Shown piece after piece: positions 60,319 to 64,000 of a stretch of 64,000 nt of DNA. Made by a program: the position numbers and the translations under genes. Location of the stretch: the NCBI RefSeq assembly GCF_003610255.1, contig NZ_RAPS01000001.1, positions 2,294,001 to 2,358,000 of the forward strand, given 5' to 3'. Source of the DNA: Streptomyces sp. TLI_171. GTDB taxonomy: Bacteria > Actinomycetota > Actinomycetes > Streptomycetales > Streptomycetaceae. Positions within the stretch are counted from its first letter, which is position 1. Each line of letters opens with the position of its first letter. Under the pieces are notes generated by a model, which was not told where the DNA came from, ran no database searches, and worked only from the letters and a program-made list of their open reading frames with translations.

Positions 60319-60736
60319 CTGGCCCCTTCCGCCCGCACCTGCCTGAGCTGCCGTGCCAGGTACGGCACGGCCACACGACGCAACATCCGACGCCAACGCA
60401 CGGAGCCGCTCGCTGCTTCCCGAACCGGTGCACCACGCGGGGGCGTCTTGCCGTCGACCGGCGCCGGGTTCTCCGGGCGGCCGACGTCCGGGGTCGGGTA
60501 CGGAGAACGAGAGTTGCACTCGGCGGGCGGGCGCACCTCGGCACGCGCCACCCGGCCCGTACGGGGCCCGCGGACCCGGGTGGAACCCCGGGGGCGTACG
60601 TAGCAGGATAAGGCTCCCGGAGGCCTCCGGATGACCGGGGGCGATGCCTCTCCCGTCACACCCGCTCCACGCCGCCGCTGCGGAACGGACACACCCGTAC
60701 GCTCCGGGCATCTCGCGCCGCGCCTACCCTGGTCGG

Positions 60737-60958
60737 GTGAAGAGCGCCGACACCGAGTTCATCGGGGGCCCCCTGGACGGCCGGGTCCTGCCGATCCTGC
60801 TGGGCCCGCTGCACAACGTGCCCAAGGTCTACCGGGTGCCCGTCCCCGCGCACGGGGACACGCCCGCGACCACCCTGGTCTACCGGCGCGCCAAGGAGTA
60901 CCACCCCAAGGGCCGGTTCCGGTGGCGCTACGAGTACGACGACGCCGCCACCGGCTGA
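60737..60958 (+). CDS. small conserved protein, paralog of the one at 18235
   Basis: 73 residues from GTG 60737, which is seven bases after TACCCT and lacks a ribosome-binding site, so probably leaderless. Core: DTEFIGGPLDGRVLPILLG and LVYRRAKEYHPKGRFRWRYEYDD. The same layout is seen in the 79-residue protein near 18.4 kb. No function known. Confidence 0.75.
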   Translation: MKSADTEFIGGPLDGRVLPILLGPLHNVPKVYRVPVPAHGDTPATTLVYRRAKEYHPKGRFRWRYEYDDAATG

Positions 60959-60960
60959 CA

Positions 60961-60978
60961 CCCCGTCAGTCGACGGGG
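60961..60978. terminator. short hairpin between convergent genes
   Basis: CCCCGTC-AGTC-GACGGGG, 7-bp perfect stem, directly after the stop at 60958 and nine bases beyond the PadR stop. Confidence 0.55.
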
Positions 60979-60986
60979 CGCCGGGT

Positions 60987-61663
60987 TCAGGCCTCCTCGG
61001 CCAGGATCAGGTACATCTTCTTCTTCGTCTCGGCCAGCACCGCGAGGCCCTTGGCGCGCTGCTCCTCGGTGCCGGTCATCATGACCTGCCGCACGGCGTG
61101 GTCCACCGCCGCGAGCGCGGCGCCGACCTCCTGCACGGCCTCCCAGTCGTCCCGCCGGCCGGCCTCGTCCCACGGGGACGCGCCGCCCTGCTCGGCCTCG
61201 ACCCGGCCCTGCTCGGTCAGTTCGAACAGCTTCTTGCCGGACTCCTCGTTGGCCTTGATCAGCCCCTCCTCCTCCAGCAGCTGGAGGGTCGGGTAGACCG
61301 ATCCCGGGCTGGGCCGCCAGACCCCGCCGGTGCGCTCGCCGATCTCGGTGATCATCTCGTAACCGTGCATCGGCCGCTCTTGCAGCAGCGCCAGCAGCGA
61401 GGCCCGCACGTCGCCGCGTCGGGCCCGGCCGCCGCGCCGGCCGCCGTGACCGCGCGCCCCGTGCCCCCGAACCCGCGACCGCGCGGCCCGAACGGCGGGC
61501 CGAACGGCGGCATCGGCCGCCCCGGCGCACCGAACGGCCCGAACGCCGGCCGCCCCTCGAACTCGGCGGCCCCCTCGCCGGGCACCCCCGCACGTCCCGG
61601 CCGCCCCGGGCCCTCGGCCCAGCGACGCCGACTCTCTCCGCCATTGCGCTTGTCGTACCGCAT
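60987..61663 (-). CDS. PadR-family regulator with apparent frameshift
   Basis: The C-terminal two thirds are a normal PadR: RARRGDVRASLLALLQERPMHGYEMITEIGERTGGVWRPSPGSVYPTLQLLEEEGLI with winged HTH, then a helical dimerisation tail. The expected glycine/phenylalanine-rich N-terminus (MRYDKRNGG ... FGPFGAPGRPMPPFGPPFG) starts at ATG 61663 but in another frame. Adding one G to the G5 run at 61464-61468 joins the two as FGGHGARGHGGRRGGRARRGD, the usual sequence. The second frame alone would open at GTG 61670 with an arginine/alanine-rich nonsense-like N-terminus. It is either a sequencing error, a true mutation or frameshifting. Confidence 0.75.
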
Positions 61664-61715
61664 GACGCACACCTGCTTTCCATGGTTGTCGGATGCGACT
61701 CTCATCGAAGCATCT

Positions 61716-61746
61716 CGATAACTCGACGATATATCGCTAACTATCG
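61716..61746. promoter_or_regulatory. PadR-type operator region
   Basis: A+T-rich patch with the perfect palindrome CGATATATCG (61727-61736) flanked by CGATA (61716) and TATCG (61742), about 55-85 bp upstream of the padR start. PadR proteins bind such ATAT-cored dyads, so autoregulation is likely. Confidence 0.55.
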
Positions 61747-61889
61747 GATGACAACCTCTTTCCGATACTCGGCCGCCACCTGCCCCCGCCGGGGCGCCCG
61801 CCGCAGGTCAACGGAATTCCGGACGGAACCTGGCCGCTGTGCCCCCTAGCGTGGGCAGCAGCCGCACCCTGCCGAGGAGGCCGCCCCGC

Positions 61890-62993
61890 ATGACCGACGT
61901 GCTGTCCACCCGCGCCCTGAACCGCACCCTGCTGCAGCGCCAGTTCCTGACCGCCCGGACCTCCCGCCCGGCCCTCCAGGTGGTCGAGCACCTGGTCGCG
62001 CTGCAGAGCCAGGAACCCAACTGGCCGTACCTGGGCCTGTGGACCCGGCTGGACGGCTTCCGGCGCGAGGACCTGACGGCGCTGCTCCACGACGGCAGCG
62101 TGGTGCGCTCCGCCTCCCTGCGCAGCACCCAGCACCTCACCAGCGGCCCGGACTTCCTGCGACTGCGCCCCGTCCTGCAGCCCGTCCTGGACCGCACCTC
62201 GCGGGCCCGGTACTTCGCCGCCGAGACCGCCGGGCTGGACCTCGACGAACTCGTCGACGCCGGGCGGGAGCTGACGGCCGGTCGGACGCTGCCCCGGCGG
62301 GAGCTGGCCCGCGCGCTCGCCGAACGCTTCCCCGGCCGCGCGGGCCGGGTGCTGGCGGGAGCGGTCGAACTGCGGGTGCCGATGGTGCAGGACCCGGCGG
62401 CCGGCGCCTGGGGCGGGTGGGGCAACCCCTCGAACGTGGCCGTCACGCCGGCCGAGCACCGGCTCGGCGCGCCGCTGGCGCCGCCGCGGGTGGAGACCCT
62501 GGTCCGCCGCTACCTGGCCGCGTTCGGCCCGGCCGGCGTCAAGGACCTGCAGGCCTGGTCCGGCCTGACCCGGCTGCGCGGTGTGTTCGACACGTTGCGT
62601 CCGCAGCTGCGCGTCCTGCGCGACGAGCGGGGCACCGAGCTCTTCGACCTGCCGGACGCCCCGCTCGCGCCCGCGGACCTGCCCGTCCCCGTGCGCTTCC
62701 TGCCCGCGTTCGACAACCTGCTGCTCGGGCACGCCGACCGCAGCCGGGTGATCGGAGACGACGAGCGCCGCCTGGTGATGCCGGGCCGGGCCGTGGTGCA
62801 CCCCACCTTCCTGGTCGACGGCTTCGTCCACGGCACCTGGTCGCTGCGGGGCGCCGCCCTGCGGCTCTCGCCCTTCCGTCCGCTCTCCCCCGCCGACCGC
62901 CGGGCCGTCCTCGCCGAGGCCGAGCAACTGCTCGCCTTCCTCGCCCCCGACCCCGGCTCGGACCCGGACGGCCCGAGGGTCGCCTTCGCCTGA
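61890..62993 (+). CDS. winged-helix DNA-binding domain protein (HTH_42 family)
   Basis: 367 residues; ATG 61890 with GAGGAGG upstream. Family landmarks: LLQRQFLTARTSRPALQVVEHLVALQSQEPNWPYLGLWTRL, VVRSASLRSTQHL, then the tandem winged-helix part and LPAFDNLLLGHADRSRVI followed by FLVDGFVHGTWSL. The family includes YcaQ/AlkX-type DNA glycosylases that unhook crosslinks, but this branch (about 370 residues) is less studied and lacks proof of activity. Divergent from padR, with the AT-rich operator region between them. Confidence 0.85.
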   Translation: MTDVLSTRALNRTLLQRQFLTARTSRPALQVVEHLVALQSQEPNWPYLGLWTRLDGFRREDLTALLHDGSVVRSASLRSTQHLTSGPDFLRLRPVLQPVLDRTSRARYFAAETAGLDLDELVDAGRELTAGRTLPRRELARALAERFPGRAGRVLAGAVELRVPMVQDPAAGAWGGWGNPSNVAVTPAEHRLGAPLAPPRVETLVRRYLAAFGPAGVKDLQAWSGLTRLRGVFDTLRPQLRVLRDERGTELFDLPDAPLAPADLPVPVRFLPAFDNLLLGHADRSRVIGDDERRLVMPGRAVVHPTFLVDGFVHGTWSLRGAALRLSPFRPLSPADRRAVLAEAEQLLAFLAPDPGSDPDGPRVAFA

Positions 62994-63066
62994 ACCTGTC
63001 CCCGGATCCCGGATCCCGCCGGGTCGCTCTCCCCGCCCGCCGCCGCGACCCACTACCGTGACGCCC

Positions 63067-63465
63067 ATGGCAGGCGAACGCGACCTTCAGAAGCTGCTGA
63101 CCGGCATGCACCCCGTCCGCAACGCGGGCCGCTACGTGTACTGCACCCTCCCCGGCAAGGTGCCCGCCGGGCTGCGGCCGGTCGTCACGGTCGCCGAACC
63201 GGAGGGCGTGACCTTCGTGGTCGCCCAGGAGGAGGCCGACGCGCTCGGCCTGCCGTACTCCTTCGTCGCCGCCTGGATCACCCTCCGGGTGCACTCCGCG
63301 CTGGACGCCGTCGGCCTCACCGCTGCCGTCGCCGCCGCCCTGGCCGACCGCGGCATCAGCTGCAACGTGGTGGCCGGTTTCCACCACGACCACCTGTTCG
63401 TCCCCTTCGAGGACGCCGATCGGGCCGTGGACGCGCTCAACTCGCTCTCGCTCTCGTTCTCCTGA
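63067..63465 (+). CDS. ACT-domain protein (DUF2241-like)
   Basis: 132 residues from ATG 63067, six bases after TACCGT, so probably leaderless; GTG 63058 is an alternative. RDLQKLLTGMHPVRNAGRYVYCTLPGKV, FVVAQEEADALGLPYSFVAAWITLRVHSALDAVGLTAAVAAALADRGISCNVVAGFHHDHLFVP are typical of two tandem ACT-like halves. ACT domains bind amino acids or other small ligands; the ligand is unknown. It is a stand-alone protein. Confidence 0.85.
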   Translation: MAGERDLQKLLTGMHPVRNAGRYVYCTLPGKVPAGLRPVVTVAEPEGVTFVVAQEEADALGLPYSFVAAWITLRVHSALDAVGLTAAVAAALADRGISCNVVAGFHHDHLFVPFEDADRAVDALNSLSLSFS

Positions 63466-63599
63466 CCGTCCGACACCTCCGCGCCACCCGCCGCGCCGCC
63501 CCTCTGGTCCCGCACGGCGGGTCGGGCGACAATCCGAACGGAGGCCCTCGACCCGTCGGGGCCGCCGAAGGCCCTGCCGGTCCGGACGAGAGGGACGTC

Positions 63600-64000
63600 G
63601 TGCCATCCGATCCGCAGCACCCCGCCGACTGGACCGCCGCCACCGCCGCCGCCCTCGGCGGCGCGCTGGCCGACCTGGTGGCGGCCGACCAGTTCCCCGG
63701 CGGCGTGCTCACCATCGGGGAGGCGGGCCGCTCCCGGCGGACCGTCGCCCACGGCACCGTGGCCCCCGAGTGCGGTCCGGCCCTCCCCGACGAGCACACC
63801 CGCTACGACCTCGCCTCGCTCACCAAGGTGCTCGCCACCTGGCCCCTGGTCGGCGTCGCCGTCCGCACCGGCCGACTGGACCTGGACGCCCCGCTCCGCG
63901 CCGCCCTGCCCGGACTCCCGCTCCCCGGCGGCGAGCTGACCGCCCGCCAGCTGCTCACCCACACCTCGGGCCTGCTCCCGCAGACCGGCCTGGCCAGGTA
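63600..64000 (+). CDS. serine hydrolase, beta-lactamase class C family, 5' part
   Basis: The frame from GTG 63600 (GAGAGGGACGTC upstream) continues to the window edge; 133 codons are visible. FPGGVLTIGE, RYDLASLTKVLATWPLVG with the nucleophile Ser and Lys (SxxK) and LTARQLLTHTSGLLPQTGL are typical of the beta-lactamase/transpeptidase-like serine hydrolases. Function may be an esterase or D-aminopeptidase-like enzyme; the YxN and HxG motifs are outside the window. Confidence 0.88.
   Translation, partial: MPSDPQHPADWTAATAAALGGALADLVAADQFPGGVLTIGEAGRSRRTVAHGTVAPECGPALPDEHTRYDLASLTKVLATWPLVGVAVRTGRLDLDAPLRAALPGLPLPGGELTARQLLTHTSGLLPQTGLAR

Noticed and set aside
60353..60736. Possible coding frames upstream of the primase-like gene
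   Set aside because: Frames across 60319-60736 show no consistent codon bias and no domain; the good ribosome-binding site at 60318 supports a shorter primase-like protein, and the gap holds only promoters.

Overview
The base composition (very high G+C with strong GC bias at third codon positions), frequent GTG starts, leaderless promoters and gene families such as glnE, glnA2, SARP-type regulators and class E sortase point to a Streptomycetaceae chromosome (Streptomyces or Kitasatospora). The stretch looks like ordinary chromosomal core and near-core DNA. I see no rRNA, tRNA, CRISPR array, prophage or insertion sequence.

Layout. 1-8.4 kb: a paralogous protein pair, an amino-acid-binding lipoprotein, a SpoIIE-type phosphatase, a P450, an ArsC-fold reductase, a siderophore-interacting flavoprotein and a tandem pair of DUF1152 proteins. 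8.4-18.5 kb: short-chain dehydrogenases, an alcohol dehydrogenase and their TetR or WYL regulators, a hemerythrin protein and a secreted esterase. 18.5-32.7 kb: a secreted starch-degradation set (GH13 amylase with CBM25 and CBM20; a two-catalytic-domain amylopullulanase), a macrolide-type glycosyltransferase with a short upstream ORF, an amtB-glnK pair and a secreted thermolysin-family protease. 32.8-43.7 kb: PAP2 phosphatase, glnE, a polysaccharide locus (34-residue membrane peptide, processive GT2, GH16 enzyme, sortase), glnA2 and nadE. 43.7-51 kb: a HemK-like methyltransferase, an EEP-family protein, a TetR/MFS pair, panB and a DrrAB-type ABC exporter. 51-64 kb: an AfsR/SARP regulator, an M50 protease, an F420 reductase, MFS transport, map, a primase/polymerase-like protein, PadR and other small conserved genes, ending inside a serine hydrolase.

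How the parts connect. The amylase and pullulanase promoters carry related TCTTGC repeats and probably form one maltodextrin-responsive regulon. glnE, glnA2 and amtB-glnK place nitrogen control and polyamine/ammonium use in one region; amtB has GTTTC half-sites typical of GlnR upstream. Two distant promoters (siderophore-interacting protein and ABC exporter) share an almost identical array of three TGACAGC-type heptamers at 11-bp pitch. This is the geometry bound by SARP or OmpR-family activators, and a SARP gene lies convergent to the exporter.

Most unusual observations: the shared heptamer arrays; the translationally coupled 34-residue peptide with a QxxRW glycosyltransferase, GH16 and sortase; the DUF1152 tandem with a homogenised core and no canonical start for copy 2; the short uORF before the glycosyltransferase; a perfect 17-bp terminator-like stem inside the 3' end of the SARP gene; a probable frameshift at a G5 tract in padR; and a glutamate replacing the first pore histidine of the ammonium transporter.
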